Below, in pieces: positions 1 to 9,559 of a DNA stretch of 64,000 nt (its first letter is position 1; each line of letters begins with the position of its first letter). Under the pieces are notes generated by a model. The model saw only the letters and a program-made list of their open reading frames with translations, searched no databases and was not told the DNA's origin. The DNA is from UBA2988 sp965237965 (GTDB lineage Bacteria; Gemmatimonadota; Gemmatimonadetes; Longimicrobiales; Gaopeijiaceae): assembly GCA_965237965.1 (NCBI GenBank), contig CBDEGT010000003.1, positions 1,240,001-1,304,000 of the forward strand, read 5' to 3'. Made by a program: the position numbers and the translations under genes.

Positions 1-563
1 ACTGGGCTGCCCGTGCCGGCGAGTGCTTTGGCCACGCTCGCCTCGTGTGCCGGGCTGGCGTACGCGTGCAGCAGCACGACCGCGATCGCTTCGGCTCCGG
101 CGACGCGGTCGGCGAGCTTGGCGAGCTCGGCGGGGTCGAGCGGCTCGACCTCCTCGCCCTCGGGACCGAGGCGGCCGCGCACGCCGATCCGGTCGTCGCG
201 GTCCACGAGCGGCGGTGGCCTGTGCCCCACCAAAGCGTAGAGCTGCGGTCGGTTCTGCCGACCGATCTCGATCACGTCCTCGAACCCGCGATTGGTCACG
301 AGCGCGACCCTGGCTCCCTTGCGCTCGAGCAGGGCATTGGTGGCGACGGTGGAGCCGTGGAGTAGCTGGAAGGCCCTGCCCTTGCCGATCAGCTCCCGTA
401 CCCCCGTGAGGACCGCCTCGGCGGGATCGGACGGGGTGGACGCGATCTTGAGAGCGCGAAGCGCTCCGCCCTCGAGCAGCAGCAGGTCGGTGAACGTACC
501 ACCCGTGTCTACGGAGACGACGGGGAAACCCCCCGTTGACTCCGCCCCACGCTCCGGGGACAT
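1..563 (-). CDS. Hydantoinase/oxoprolinase subunit A, N-terminal part (runs off window)
   Basis: Reading leftward from the ATG at 563, this gives about 187 residues of an open frame that leaves the window at base 1. Near residue 18 it has the VDTGGTFTD phosphate-binding motif, followed by STVATNALLERKGARVALVTN, which together are typical of the N-terminal domain of the HyuA/5-oxoprolinase family (ATP-dependent opening of cyclic amides such as hydantoins or 5-oxoproline). Those enzymes are about 650-700 residues long, so roughly the first quarter is present. It is divergent from trpE with only 33 bp between the starts. Substrate cannot be told from this fragment. Confidence 0.85.
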   Translation of the reverse strand, partial: MSPERGAESTGGFPVVSVDTGGTFTDLLLLEGGALRALKIASTPSDPAEAVLTGVRELIGKGRAFQLLHGSTVATNALLERKGARVALVTNRGFEDVIEIGRQNRPQLYALVGHRPPPLVDRDDRIGVRGRLGPEGEEVEPLDPAELAKLADRVAGAEAIAVVLLHAYASPAHEASVAKALAGTGSP

Positions 564-596
564 TCGTGCGCTTCCTCGCTTCCTGGTCGGCATCCG

Positions 597-2096
597 ATGC
601 AGCTCTATCCGTCCTTCGAGGAATTCCGTGTGCTCGCCGCGGGCCCTGACGGGTGCGTAGTCCCCGTCTGGAGGGAGTTCCTCTTCGACGTGGACACGGC
701 GGTCACCGCCTACGCCAAGCTCGCTGCGCCCCCTTTCGGCTTTCTGCTCGAATCGGTGGTCGGAGGCGAGCAGTGGGCCCGCTACACCTTCCTCGGCACG
801 CGGCCGTCGGGGGCGTGGCGGCTGCGCGACGGCCAGGTGTCCTGGTGGACGCCGGAGGCCGGATGGAAGGATGTCGACACCGGCGATCCGCTGGGCGATC
901 TCGACGCGCGCTTGCAAGCGCGCCGTCCCGCCGACGTGCCAGGACTGCCCCGCCTTTGGGGCGGAGCCGTAGGCTACTTCTCCTATGACGTCGTGCGCCA
1001 GATCGAGCGGTTGCCGGACCCACCGCTGGACGATCTTGGACTGCCGGACGGACTGTTCCTTTTCACCGACGTCGTGCTCGCGATCGACAACCTGCGGGGC
1101 CGAGCGATGGCGATCGCAGCGGTGCCGGTCGATCCCGGAATGGACGCGGTCGCTCTCCGGAGCGCATACGATGCGGGCGCCGAGCGTACGGGCGCGCTGA
1201 TCGCGCAGCTCGAGGAAGCGCCGGCGCCTCGACCGCTCGCCCTCAAGCCCGAGCCCAGCGCCGATCCCAGCTTCACCTCGAGCAGCACGCGCGCGCAGTA
1301 CGAGGCCGGAGTCGAGCGTATCCGCGAGTACATCCGCGCGGGCGACGCCCTCCAGGTCGTGCTCTCGCAGCGGCTGGGGATGGAGTTGAGGGCCAGCCCT
1401 TTCGACCTGTACCGCGCGCTGCGCTCCCTCAACCCTTCGCCCTATCTGTACTTCCTCGAGCTCGATGGGCTCACGCTGGTGGGCTCCTCACCCGAAGTGC
1501 TGGTGCGGCTCGAGGACGGCATCGTCACGGTGCGGCCGATCGCCGGCACGCGGCCGCGGGGGAAGTCGCCTGAGGAGGATCGCTCGTTCGCCGCCGACCT
1601 GCTGGCGGACGAGAAGGAACTGGCCGAGCACCGGATGCTGGTTGACCTCGGAAGGAACGACGTCGGTCGCGTGGCCGAGTACGGCAGCGTCCGCATCCCC
1701 GATCTGATGGAGATCGAGCGTTACTCGCACGTGATGCACCTCGTGAGCCAGGTGGAGGGCAAGTTGCGCGAGGGGTTATCGGCGATGGACGCCCTCCGCG
1801 CCTGCTTCCCGGCGGGCACGGTGTCGGGAGCGCCCAAGATCCGCGCCATGGAGATCATCGACGAGTTGGAGCCGGTGCGGCGCGGCCCGTATGCGGGAGC
1901 GGTCGGACACTTCGGCTGGGGCGGTGCGAGCATGGACACGGCAATCACGATCCGAACCGTGGTGGTGTCGGGTGGGCAGGCCTACGTGCAGTCCGGTGCC
2001 GGAATCGTGCTCGACTCCGATCCGGCGGCCGAGTACGAGGAGACACTCAACAAGGCTCGCGCGCTCCTGCGAGCGGCGGAGATGGTGGGACGCTAG
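597..2096 (+). CDS. trpE: Anthranilate synthase component I
   Basis: A 499-residue chorismate-utilising enzyme, the usual TrpE length. It converts chorismate to anthranilate with ammonia supplied by a TrpG partner, the first committed step of tryptophan synthesis. The N-terminal domain has LLES at residues 50-53, the motif that carries the tryptophan feedback serine in TrpE and favours TrpE over PabB. The C-terminal catalytic domain shows PIAGTRPRG (about 314-322), LVDLGRNDVGRV (about 350), and FPAGTVSGAPKIRAMEIIDELE. No trpG, trpD or trpC lies beside it, so the gene is a singleton here. The ATG start at 597 leaves a 33-bp divergent spacer to the hydantoinase gene. Confidence 0.93.
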   Translation: MQLYPSFEEFRVLAAGPDGCVVPVWREFLFDVDTAVTAYAKLAAPPFGFLLESVVGGEQWARYTFLGTRPSGAWRLRDGQVSWWTPEAGWKDVDTGDPLGDLDARLQARRPADVPGLPRLWGGAVGYFSYDVVRQIERLPDPPLDDLGLPDGLFLFTDVVLAIDNLRGRAMAIAAVPVDPGMDAVALRSAYDAGAERTGALIAQLEEAPAPRPLALKPEPSADPSFTSSSTRAQYEAGVERIREYIRAGDALQVVLSQRLGMELRASPFDLYRALRSLNPSPYLYFLELDGLTLVGSSPEVLVRLEDGIVTVRPIAGTRPRGKSPEEDRSFAADLLADEKELAEHRMLVDLGRNDVGRVAEYGSVRIPDLMEIERYSHVMHLVSQVEGKLREGLSAMDALRACFPAGTVSGAPKIRAMEIIDELEPVRRGPYAGAVGHFGWGGASMDTAITIRTVVVSGGQAYVQSGAGIVLDSDPAAEYEETLNKARALLRAAEMVGR

Positions 2097-2155
2097 AGCG
2101 AACGCCGCGGCCACGCGTGCGACGATGGTGATCGGGTCACGGTGCCCGAGCGAGC

Positions 2156-2488
2156 TCAGCGTCTTGGGCGATCGTTGGTCCGCTCCGACAGTCGCCTCCC
2201 CCATGCGAACAGGCGGCGGATCTGCACCTCGGTCCAGTCGAGGGCGCGCGCCGTGACGAGAGATTCTTCGGCTAGTAGTGCGGCGCCGAGCGCGATCAGC
2301 GGGGTGCCCGGTCCCGGAACGAACAGGAGCAGGATCCCGCCCGCGATCAGAACGGCGGACAGCGCGAGCAGCTTGATCCGCCCACTGCGCTCCTGCCGCT
2401 GGCGCCGCCGATGGTAGTGGCGCTGGAACCGCTCCCCGGGAGGGTCGTGCCTCATCGCCTCCCAGGTCTCGCGGGCCTTCTGCTTCAC
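2156..2488 (-). CDS. Small PGPGW-type transmembrane protein
   Basis: About 110 residues from a GTG at 2488; an ATG at 2455 is the alternative start. A strongly basic N-terminal segment (FQRHYHRRRQRQER) precedes a hydrophobic hairpin containing LLFVPGPGTPLIALGAALLAEES. The FVPGPG turn between two membrane-spanning stretches is typical of the putative transmembrane PGPGW family, whose function is unknown. It lies 35 bp downstream of the M20 peptidase on the same strand and may be co-transcribed with it. The membrane topology is visible; the role is not. Confidence 0.65.
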   Translation of the reverse strand: MKQKARETWEAMRHDPPGERFQRHYHRRRQRQERSGRIKLLALSAVLIAGGILLLFVPGPGTPLIALGAALLAEESLVTARALDWTEVQIRRLFAWGRRLSERTNDRPRR

Positions 2489-2523
2489 GGTGCCCGTAAG
2501 GTGCGCCGGTGCGCCGGCGTCGC

Positions 2524-3891
2524 TCAGCGCACGCCTAGCTCGTGGTAGAGGCGCACGAGCGCACCGATCCCCTTCTCGAAGTTCTCGAGCGGGAACCACT
2601 CGTCCGGGGCGTGCGTGTTGGCTCCGGGAAGCGCAAAGCCGACCAGGAGTGTGGGGGCATTCAGGATCCGCTCGAACTCGACCACGATCGGGATCGATCC
2701 GCCTTCGCCGATGAGCACGGGCCGGGTCCCGAACGCCTCTTCGAGCGCCGTGGCGGCGGCCTCGAAGAACCGTCCTCCCACCTCGGCCCTCCACGGGAGC
2801 CCACCGTACTGCTCGAGTATCTCGATCTCGACGCCGGCCGGGGTGACTTTTTCGAGATGCGCATCGAGCAATTCTCGCATACGCGCCGGTCTCTGATCGG
2901 GCACCAGCCGGAAGCTCACCTTGGCCATCGCCTTGGCGGGCAGCACGGTCTTGGCGCCTTCGCCGGTCCAACCCGCCAGCAGTCCGTTCACCTCGCAGGT
3001 GGGCCGAATCCACAGTCGTTCGAGCACCGACCAACCGCGCTCGCCGGTGAGCGCGGTCGCGCCCACGGCCTTACGGAACTCGTCCTCGTCGAATGGCAGA
3101 CTCCGGATCTGAGCCCGGGTCTTCTCGTCCCACTCCACCACGTCGTCGTAGAAGCCGTCGATCGCGACCCGTCCGTCCGGATCGTGGAAGCTGGCGATCA
3201 CGCGAGCGAGTGCGGTAGCGGGGTTGGGGATCGCGCCCCCGTACGAGCCCGAGTGCAGGTCGGTCCTCGCAGTTCTCGCACGAAGCTCGAAGTACGCGAG
3301 CCCCCTGAGCGAAAAGAGCAGGGAAGGGAGACCTTCCTCGAACATGGATGAATCGCTGATGACGACCACGTCCGCTGCCAGCCGAGTCCTGCGCTTTTCC
3401 ACGAACGGGACCAGCGATGGTGAGCCGATCTCTTCCTCACCCTCCGCGAGCACCACCACGTTCACAGGGAGCTGGCCGCCGTCTGCGAGCGCGGCCTCTA
3501 GAGCCTTCACGTGCATGAGAAGTTGCCCCTTGTCGTCCGCGGAGCCGCGCGCGAACACCTTGCCGTCCCGGATTTCGGGCTCGAAGGGGGGCGAGCTCCA
3601 CTCCTCGAGTGGCTCTGCGGGCTGCACGTCGTAGTGGCCGTAGATGAGCACGGTGGGAGCGCTCGGACCGGCTTTTCGCCACTCCGCGATCACGACGGGG
3701 TGCCTGGGTGTCGCGAGCACTTCGACCTCGAGCCCCGCCGCCAGCAATTGCTCGGCGAGCCAATCGGCAGCCCGGCGCGTGTCGCCGTCGTGCTCGCTCT
3801 TGGCGCTGACCGACGGGATGCGCAGGAAATCGAACAGTTCCTCGCGGAAGCGGCTCGATTGACGGGCGGCGTACGCCAGGGCGTCGCTCAT
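2524..3891 (-). CDS. M20-family dipeptidase
   Basis: A 455-residue M20 zinc aminoacylase/dipeptidase, about the size of the carnosinase-like (CNDP/DapE) group. Metal and catalytic motifs are in order: IYGHYDVQP with the first zinc histidine near 86 and aspartate near 88, RGSADDKGQ with the bridging aspartate near 119-120, and EGEEEIGSPS near 150-157 with the catalytic and zinc glutamates. The lid/dimerisation domain follows at about 190-320. It probably hydrolyses small peptides in the cytoplasm, since there is no signal peptide. The start is an ATG with no closer alternative. The small membrane gene follows directly. Confidence 0.9.
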   Translation of the reverse strand: MSDALAYAARQSSRFREELFDFLRIPSVSAKSEHDGDTRRAADWLAEQLLAAGLEVEVLATPRHPVVIAEWRKAGPSAPTVLIYGHYDVQPAEPLEEWSSPPFEPEIRDGKVFARGSADDKGQLLMHVKALEAALADGGQLPVNVVVLAEGEEEIGSPSLVPFVEKRRTRLAADVVVISDSSMFEEGLPSLLFSLRGLAYFELRARTARTDLHSGSYGGAIPNPATALARVIASFHDPDGRVAIDGFYDDVVEWDEKTRAQIRSLPFDEDEFRKAVGATALTGERGWSVLERLWIRPTCEVNGLLAGWTGEGAKTVLPAKAMAKVSFRLVPDQRPARMRELLDAHLEKVTPAGVEIEILEQYGGLPWRAEVGGRFFEAAATALEEAFGTRPVLIGEGGSIPIVVEFERILNAPTLLVGFALPGANTHAPDEWFPLENFEKGIGALVRLYHELGVR

Positions 3892-3986
3892 GGAATCATC
3901 CCTCCGGTGGCCTGGGACGATGGAGCTAGCGGAAAGAAACGAACGACGTCAAGGTCGGGCACTGGGGGGCGAATCGCAGGCGGCGA

Positions 3987-4952
3987 TCAGAAAAGCTGGG
4001 CGAGGTCCTCATCCAAGGGTTCTGCGCTCCCACGGTAGACTCGCGCGGGGACGCGGGTCTGGTCCGTGACGACGAAATACTCGGGGTTGCCGCCGACGTC
4101 TGCGCGAAGCAACTCGACGTGCTCGAGAGGGCGGCCACGCGCGTCTGCGTACTCGATGCGCGCCAGGCTGCGGAGAGAGCCGCGGTCGACGTCGGGCGCG
4201 TAGTTCATGACCGATAGTTGCTGGAGTCGCGTAATGAACGTGGCGAAACTCTGGTCGGGCCGATCCGGTTCGTCGGGAGCCACCCAGGCGGCGGGCTCCG
4301 GGCCCGCACCACCGGTCTTCTGCATGGTGCGCTCGCCGCGCTCGGTGCGCACCGTCACCGTGGCGATCCGCTCGGAGATGGACGGATGGATGCGACGCTC
4401 GAGGAGAATGCTCTCAGAGTTCTCGAGGCTGTTGATCGTCGTCCCCGAGAACACGTATATGCGGCTACGCTCCAGGTCCTTCAGGTAGCGGTCCCCGCTC
4501 GCGAACACGATCCCTCCAATTGCCAGCGCCCGTGCCTCGCCACCGACCTCGACCGTGAGCGCCACCCTGCTGTCCGTGAGTCCGAACTCCTGTTCACGCT
4601 CGCCGTTCGCCGCACCCAGATCGCGCAGCGCGCGGGGCTCCGCCAACACCTCCATGAGCGAAGTGGCCTGCTCGTTCCCCACAAACTGGACAACGCTGTC
4701 CGCCACGGCTGCGCTGTCCGCGGACCACAGAGTGACCGCTACCCATACGTAGCTACCGGCCTCGTCGCGTCGCGGCTCGAGCACCGCGCGTTTCCGGGGT
4801 GTCTCATAGACCACGCGGGTGACGTCGTCTGGATCGCCACTCCACAGCAGGACCGACGCGGGGTCCGGCGGGGTGCCGTCGCGGGCCCAGGTCTGATAGG
4901 CCAGGGCGAGAGCCAAGATCAGCAGGACAGTGTGGCCGACGACGAGCTTCAT
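3987..4952 (-). CDS. DUF4340 domain protein
   Basis: A 321-residue protein with one N-terminal hydrophobic segment (residues about 4-22) and an otherwise soluble, mostly beta region that I read as a DUF4340 domain. This family commonly sits last in operons of GldA/GldF/GldG-like ABC systems, as here. It is encoded immediately after the GldG-like gene with a 4-bp ATGA overlap (4949-4952), which suggests translational coupling. It is probably anchored in the membrane with the domain outside. The biochemical role of the family is unknown; I assign it from domain look and operon position. Confidence 0.75.
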   Translation of the reverse strand: MKLVVGHTVLLILALALAYQTWARDGTPPDPASVLLWSGDPDDVTRVVYETPRKRAVLEPRRDEAGSYVWVAVTLWSADSAAVADSVVQFVGNEQATSLMEVLAEPRALRDLGAANGEREQEFGLTDSRVALTVEVGGEARALAIGGIVFASGDRYLKDLERSRIYVFSGTTINSLENSESILLERRIHPSISERIATVTVRTERGERTMQKTGGAGPEPAAWVAPDEPDRPDQSFATFITRLQQLSVMNYAPDVDRGSLRSLARIEYADARGRPLEHVELLRADVGGNPEYFVVTDQTRVPARVYRGSAEPLDEDLAQLF

Positions 4953-6883
4953 GGCTCGGTCCTCCTCCGATGACCTCGGCGGAAGACGCTGAGGAGCCCT
5001 GCTCCGAGCGCGAGCGCCGGAGCACCGAGGATGGTCGAATAGAACCAGATCACGTTCTCGTCCCGGGTATGTACGATCGGCACGTCCTCTTCCGTTTCGG
5101 TCGCGCCTGCGAGCCTCTCCTCACGCGCGAGCCACCGGATCCCGTCCGCGATCATCGCTGCGTTGTTCCCGAGGCTCACGAGCACGGCGTCGGTGAAGGC
5201 CGAAGAGGTGGCGTATACGAGGGCGCGCGATGTGATGGAAGAGTCCGGGCCGGGCGCTCCGGTGTCCGACACGGTCGTCGAGTCCGGTCGACCATCCCCC
5301 ATGGGTGTGGGTGCGGCTCGACGTTCGACCGCAGCGACCAGGGGATACGAATCGCGGGCCTCCGTGTCTTCGTTGAAGCGGTAGTCGCGGTTCGGGTCGG
5401 CGAACGTGCTCGGAAGCGCGCGCACGACGAACACCGGGCTCGTCCCTGGCGCGTCCGTAGACTCGAGATGCCCGGGCCCCACCAGCAGGACGCCGGTGCC
5501 GACTCCGGCTCTGGCGAGCGTCGTCATCGCCTCGTGTGAGGAGAAGCGGTCGGTGATGATCAGTCGTCTGTCCGAGGCGTCACCACGCTGCTGCATGTGG
5601 AACTCATCGTTCGCGAGCGGAGTCGCGATGTAGCGCACACCCAGGTTGCGCTCGAGCTGCTCCATGCGGAAGTCGCTGTCCGGATCGAGCGCGAGGAGCA
5701 GTGAGCCCCCGCCCGCAACGTACCGGTCCAGGGCGGCGAGCTCCTCCGGGAGGAACGGCCGCCGCGGTCCCAGCACCAGCACGGCGTCCGCGTCAGCGGG
5801 CACCTGATTCCCCAGCCCGTGTGCGAGCCCCAGATCCTTCGGCTCGTATCCCAGGAAAGAGAGCATCTCGCTGAAGGCGCGGACGCTGCCGAGCGGGGAA
5901 TCACTGCGCGCGTCGATCGAGTCGTTGAGCTCGCCGTGACCAGTCGTCAGGTAGACGTTCGGTCTCCTCCGTACGATCGGCATCAGTGAGGTCTGGATCT
6001 CACGATCGAGCGAGCGAAGAAAGGTGCGTGCGGAGGCGAGGGAGGCTCCCGGGGTCAGCTGTCCGGACTGGTCGCCGCGGAGGAAGACAATCGTTCCGTC
6101 CCGCACCACCCGATGCTCCGCGGCAAGTCGCGGCGACGCGAGGCGGTCGTACTCCTCGATGCGTAGGCGTCCGGTCGCGTCGGCGAGCTCCCGGAAGTAG
6201 CGCAGCACCTCGTCCTTGACCGGATTGACCTCCGGGAAGAAGAGGAGGACCCGGAGTGGCTCCTCCAAGCCGGCGACCAGGGCTTCGGTCGCGGCGCCGG
6301 GGGTCGCCGTCTTGAAGTAGCTCAGGTCGAGCGTTTCGTCACGCTCCGACGCGACGTAGCCCACGACGAAGAGCAGCGCGCCGGCCAGCGCGATCGCCAG
6401 CCCCGCGGTGGCGGTCTCGAGAATCCGGGTTGACTCCACGGCGGAAGCATCGCCGCGGGCATGCCGGTGCTGTCCCAGAGCGAGCTGTGCGCCCAGGGCG
6501 GGCAGGAGCGATATCGCGAGCAAGATGGTCCAGAACACCTGAGCGATTACGCGGTAGCGCGCGCGCGCCTCCTCGTTGACGAACTCGATGCCCAGCCAGC
6601 TCATCCCCTCCTCGCTGGAGATCAAGTACCCGACGAGCGCGAGCACGCAGCCCAAGTACGCGAGCAGCAGCCAGCCCTCCACGCGTCTCGCCTCGTCGCC
6701 GGCCTCCCGCCACGCGAGGGCACGCCAGAGGACGCACGCGATCGTGACGAGCACACCGAGACCGGAGAGCAGGGCACGCGCCGGACCGATCCCCGCGAGC
6801 ACCCGTTCGCCTGCGAACAGCGCGACCAAGCCAGCCGCGAACAGCCAGCCGAGCCACCAAGGAGCGGCACGCGTTACTGCCAT
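4949..6883 (-). CDS. GldG-like ABC transporter auxiliary membrane protein
   Basis: A 644-residue protein with several transmembrane helices in the first 190 residues or so, then a large extracytoplasmic domain (about 215-600) with GldG/DUF4350-like features. These include LLFFPEVNPVKDEVLRYFREL, YLTTGHGELNDSIDARSDS, and VLVLGPRRPFLPEELAALDRYVAGGGSLLLALDP (read in pieces). A last membrane helix lies near 615-635 and is followed by an arginine-rich tail. The start overlaps the permease end by 10 bp (6874-6883) and the stop overlaps the DUF4340 start. The operon order ATPase-permease-GldG-DUF4340 is the one found outside gliding Bacteroidetes as well, so gliding motility should not be inferred. 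Confidence 0.82.
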   Translation of the reverse strand: MAVTRAAPWWLGWLFAAGLVALFAGERVLAGIGPARALLSGLGVLVTIACVLWRALAWREAGDEARRVEGWLLLAYLGCVLALVGYLISSEEGMSWLGIEFVNEEARARYRVIAQVFWTILLAISLLPALGAQLALGQHRHARGDASAVESTRILETATAGLAIALAGALLFVVGYVASERDETLDLSYFKTATPGAATEALVAGLEEPLRVLLFFPEVNPVKDEVLRYFRELADATGRLRIEEYDRLASPRLAAEHRVVRDGTIVFLRGDQSGQLTPGASLASARTFLRSLDREIQTSLMPIVRRRPNVYLTTGHGELNDSIDARSDSPLGSVRAFSEMLSFLGYEPKDLGLAHGLGNQVPADADAVLVLGPRRPFLPEELAALDRYVAGGGSLLLALDPDSDFRMEQLERNLGVRYIATPLANDEFHMQQRGDASDRRLIITDRFSSHEAMTTLARAGVGTGVLLVGPGHLESTDAPGTSPVFVVRALPSTFADPNRDYRFNEDTEARDSYPLVAAVERRAAPTPMGDGRPDSTTVSDTGAPGPDSSITSRALVYATSSAFTDAVLVSLGNNAAMIADGIRWLAREERLAGATETEEDVPIVHTRDENVIWFYSTILGAPALALGAGLLSVFRRGHRRRTEP

Positions 6884-7617
6884 CGCCGTACCTCGAGCGT
6901 CTTCGTGGCCAATAAGAGGAAGAAGTAGCCGACGGAGAGGTAGAACACGACGTCACGCAGGTGCAGCACGCCGGTCTGGAAGCCGCTGAAATGCGGCGCG
7001 TGTAGCCCCAGGCCCGCGAGCACGCGCGAGAACGGGGGACCTACGACGGACGAAAGCGGCCAGAACAGGAACATGGCTCCCGTCAGGCCCCCTCCGGCTA
7101 CGGCTGCCCCCAACGTGTGTCGGGTGAGCGCGGAGGCGAACAGGCCGATGGCGAGCACGGCGCCACCGAGCAGAAGGAGTCCCAGATATCCCACTAAGAC
7201 ATGGCCCCACGATACTCGGCCGTTCACCAGGATGAGAAGTGGCATGTAGAGAGTCGAGAGCGAGATCGCGGTAAGAAAGACGAACGCTCCCAGGAACTTG
7301 CCCAGCACGATCTCGTGGTCGCGCACCGGCGCGGTGTTCAGGAGGACGACGCTGCCCGTCTGTCGCTCGTCGGTGAGCAACCGGATCGAGAGCGCCACGG
7401 CGGCAACCGCGACCAGGCCACTCGTGTTGTAGAAGAAGCGCGCCAGGACGTTGGCGGACAGACGTTCTCCGGCAGCGGGACCCAGGGCCTGGGCGTAGAA
7501 CAACATGCCGGCCAGCAGGAGCAGGACGGCTGCGACGACGTAGCCCTGAGGAGACCTCAGGTAGGCGGCGAGCTCACGCCGCAGAATGACTGTGACCGCG
7601 CGTCCGTTCCGCTCCAT
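6874..7617 (-). CDS. ABC transporter permease (GldF-like)
   Basis: A 247-residue integral membrane protein with about six hydrophobic helices. It begins with an elbow segment, VILRRELAAYLRSPQGYVVAAV, of the ABC-2 permease type (the motif is visible across residues 10-31). The DERQTGSVVLLNTAPVRDHEIVLGKF region near residues 85-110 is typical of ABC-2/NosY-like permeases. Its start overlaps the end of the ATPase gene by 44 bp, and its stop overlaps the GldG gene. It should pair with the upstream ATPase to form the membrane complex. Confidence 0.85.
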   Translation of the reverse strand: MERNGRAVTVILRRELAAYLRSPQGYVVAAVLLLLAGMLFYAQALGPAAGERLSANVLARFFYNTSGLVAVAAVALSIRLLTDERQTGSVVLLNTAPVRDHEIVLGKFLGAFVFLTAISLSTLYMPLLILVNGRVSWGHVLVGYLGLLLLGGAVLAIGLFASALTRHTLGAAVAGGGLTGAMFLFWPLSSVVGPPFSRVLAGLGLHAPHFSGFQTGVLHLRDVVFYLSVGYFFLLLATKTLEVRRWQ

Positions 7618-8572
7618 GGATCAACCCCAAGAATATGGTTTCAAGCTTGCGACTACTGCGTCCGAGTCGGATCACGTCGCACCCACGTGCCACCAACGCT
7701 CGGCAAATCTCGGCCCGGCGGTCGTCGGAGGACTCGACGACGAGCACGGTCCCCTCTCCGTCACCCTCGCCGATCGTGACGTCCTGGACGGCCTCGATTC
7801 GGCGTAGCGTATCGATCGCCTCCGGGATCGCGGTTCCTTCTCCTCTGATCACGATCTCGACGCGCTGAGCGTCCAGCCAGCGTGCGGACAGCTCGGCCTC
7901 CGTGCCCGAGGCGATGATCTCACCCGAGTCGAGCACGAGAAGGCGGTCGCAGGTCTCGCTGATCTCGGGCAGGTTGTGGCTCGAGATCAGGATGGTGTGG
8001 CGGCCTCTGAGAGCGCTCAGCAGAGTGCGGATCTCAACGATCTGAGCCGGATCGAGGTCGTGAGTCGGCTCGTCCAGGACCAGCAGGTCGGGCTCGTGGA
8101 TGATCGCCTGTGCCAGGCCGACCCGCTGCCGGTACCCCTGCGAGAGATTCCGTACCAGCTCTTCCCGGACGGGGGCCAGCCCAACCAGCTCCTCGACCTC
8201 GCCGAGGCGTCGCTCGAGCGACGTGCCTTCCATCCCCCTTATGCGCCCGGCGAAGCGTAGATATGGGCCCACCGCCATGTCGGGATAGACCGGCGGGAGC
8301 TCGGGAAGGAATCCAACCAGCCGGCGTACCGCGAGCGGGTCGCGGATCGCGTCGGCGCCCTGCACCATCAGGGTGCCGGCGGACGGGCGGAGATCCCCCG
8401 CCAGAATACGCAGCAGGGTGGTCTTCCCGGCGCCGTTCAGCCCCAGGAACCCGACGGTCTCGCCCTGGTCGATTTCGAAGGAGATCGGGCCGAGCGCGCG
8501 CTTCCCGCCGAAGTACTTCGCCAGGCCGTCGCCTCGTATCATTCGACTTCGAACCGCCGGGGAATCGTACAT
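7574..8572 (-). CDS. ABC transporter ATP-binding protein (GldA-like)
   Basis: A 332-residue ATPase that drives the adjacent permease. Walker A is GLNGAGKTT (near residues 44-52). The signature is LSQGYRQRV and Walker B is LLVLDEPTHDLDP, followed by the switch histidine in LISSHN. The C-terminal extension of about 110 residues after the ATPase core is common in ABC-2 drug/gliding-type ATPases. An internal ATG at 8542 is an alternative start and would remove an unlikely ten-residue leader. This is the first gene of the four-gene leftward operon. Confidence 0.9.
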   Translation of the reverse strand: MYDSPAVRSRMIRGDGLAKYFGGKRALGPISFEIDQGETVGFLGLNGAGKTTLLRILAGDLRPSAGTLMVQGADAIRDPLAVRRLVGFLPELPPVYPDMAVGPYLRFAGRIRGMEGTSLERRLGEVEELVGLAPVREELVRNLSQGYRQRVGLAQAIIHEPDLLVLDEPTHDLDPAQIVEIRTLLSALRGRHTILISSHNLPEISETCDRLLVLDSGEIIASGTEAELSARWLDAQRVEIVIRGEGTAIPEAIDTLRRIEAVQDVTIGEGDGEGTVLVVESSDDRRAEICRALVARGCDVIRLGRSSRKLETIFLGLIHGAERTRGHSHSAA

Positions 8573-8654
8573 GAAGTGGCTAGAGCCTTGGACACGAAGG
8601 CTTCCAATCGGGTCGCCTGGGTTGGGACTGTGGTCGCCTTGCGGTCTGGCGCCG

Positions 8655-8933
8655 CTAGATCAGGGTGCGGATCCCCCACCGATACAGCCAGGAGCAGAAG
8701 GTCGCAAACACCACGGCGCCGAGCATCCCTCCCAGGCTCAGCGCGCGGGGGTCGAAGAACTCCAAGATGCCCACGCCGAGCATTCCACCGATCACCGCTG
8801 CGAAGGCGCCTAGCGCTGCGAGCACGGCGGTGTGGCCCCCGGTCTCCTCGGGGCGCTTGATGACCGCCTTCATGGCGAGGGCGATGAGTACTCCGAGGAC
8901 GATCCAGATCCCGATTCCGATCCAGTTCTGCAT
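8655..8933 (-). CDS. Small membrane protein, GlsB/YeaQ-like
   Basis: A 92-residue protein with three hydrophobic segments rich in glycine and alanine, including AVIGGMLGVGILEFFD and LGAVVFATFCSWLY. The layout resembles the GlsB/YeaQ/YmgE transglycosylase-associated family of small, stress-linked membrane proteins. The match is by overall look only. It lies 82 bp upstream of the ABC operon in the same direction and could share its transcript. Confidence 0.6.
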   Translation of the reverse strand: MQNWIGIGIWIVLGVLIALAMKAVIKRPEETGGHTAVLAALGAFAAVIGGMLGVGILEFFDPRALSLGGMLGAVVFATFCSWLYRWGIRTLI

Positions 8934-9032
8934 GGCGTGCGCTGGCTATGGGTTGGCCGCCTCCGACGGCGGACGGTGGAGAACACGAAATCTAGGGATG
9001 GCGGCCGAGACGGACCAGCGCAATCGTACAGG

Positions 9033-9539
9033 GTGGACGACATCATCGACCTGGGCGACTACCTGCGTCGGCGGGACGTGCCCGAGCCGGCTCCCCGTAC
9101 CGCCTTCTCCGTATGGGGAGGGGAGGACGAGCGCACGCGGTTCGCGCTACCCCTCTGGCGGATCGTCCACCTCGCGGGAGGCGCCAGAGGGGGGCTGGTC
9201 TGGGTCCCCGCGGCGGACGAGCGACCCTCCCGGCTGCGCGCGTTCGTGGTGCTCGACCTGTCCGAGGACCCGGCCCGCACCCGATTCTCTCCCACGCTCG
9301 TGCACGGAATCGAGACCACCCAAGCGCCGATGCTGCGCGAGTTCGGTGGAGCGGGCCTCGCAGTGCACCTCGGGGAGCAGGAGGGTCGGCGCTGGTACCT
9401 GGTCGTGGCCGAGACCGGTGAGAACCCGGTAGCCATCGAGGGGCGGGTGCGGGACGACCTCCTCTTCCTGGCCGGCGAGTGTGCAGGGCTTCTCTTCTTC
9501 CGTGGGCTCGCTGGAGAAGCGAGCGACGGAGAGGACTGA
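9033..9539 (+). CDS. Hypothetical protein
   Basis: 168 residues from a GTG at 9033, the first good start after the divergent promoter region. It begins VDDIIDLGDYLRRRD and contains a beta-rich central region with ALPLWRIVHLAGG and GRRWYLVVAETGE. I recognise no domain. There is no signal peptide or membrane helix, so it is probably cytoplasmic. Codon use and GC match the neighbours. It converges on the coiled-coil gene, with 20 bp between the stops. Confidence 0.6.
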   Translation: MDDIIDLGDYLRRRDVPEPAPRTAFSVWGGEDERTRFALPLWRIVHLAGGARGGLVWVPAADERPSRLRAFVVLDLSEDPARTRFSPTLVHGIETTQAPMLREFGGAGLAVHLGEQEGRRWYLVVAETGENPVAIEGRVRDDLLFLAGECAGLLFFRGLAGEASDGED

Positions 9540-9559
9540 CGTCCGGGTCGGGACGCCGG

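Noticed and set aside
7574..8572. Evidence for gliding motility from the GldA/F/G-like genes
   Set aside because: These ABC genes occur widely in non-gliding bacteria and none of the other gliding genes is in this window.
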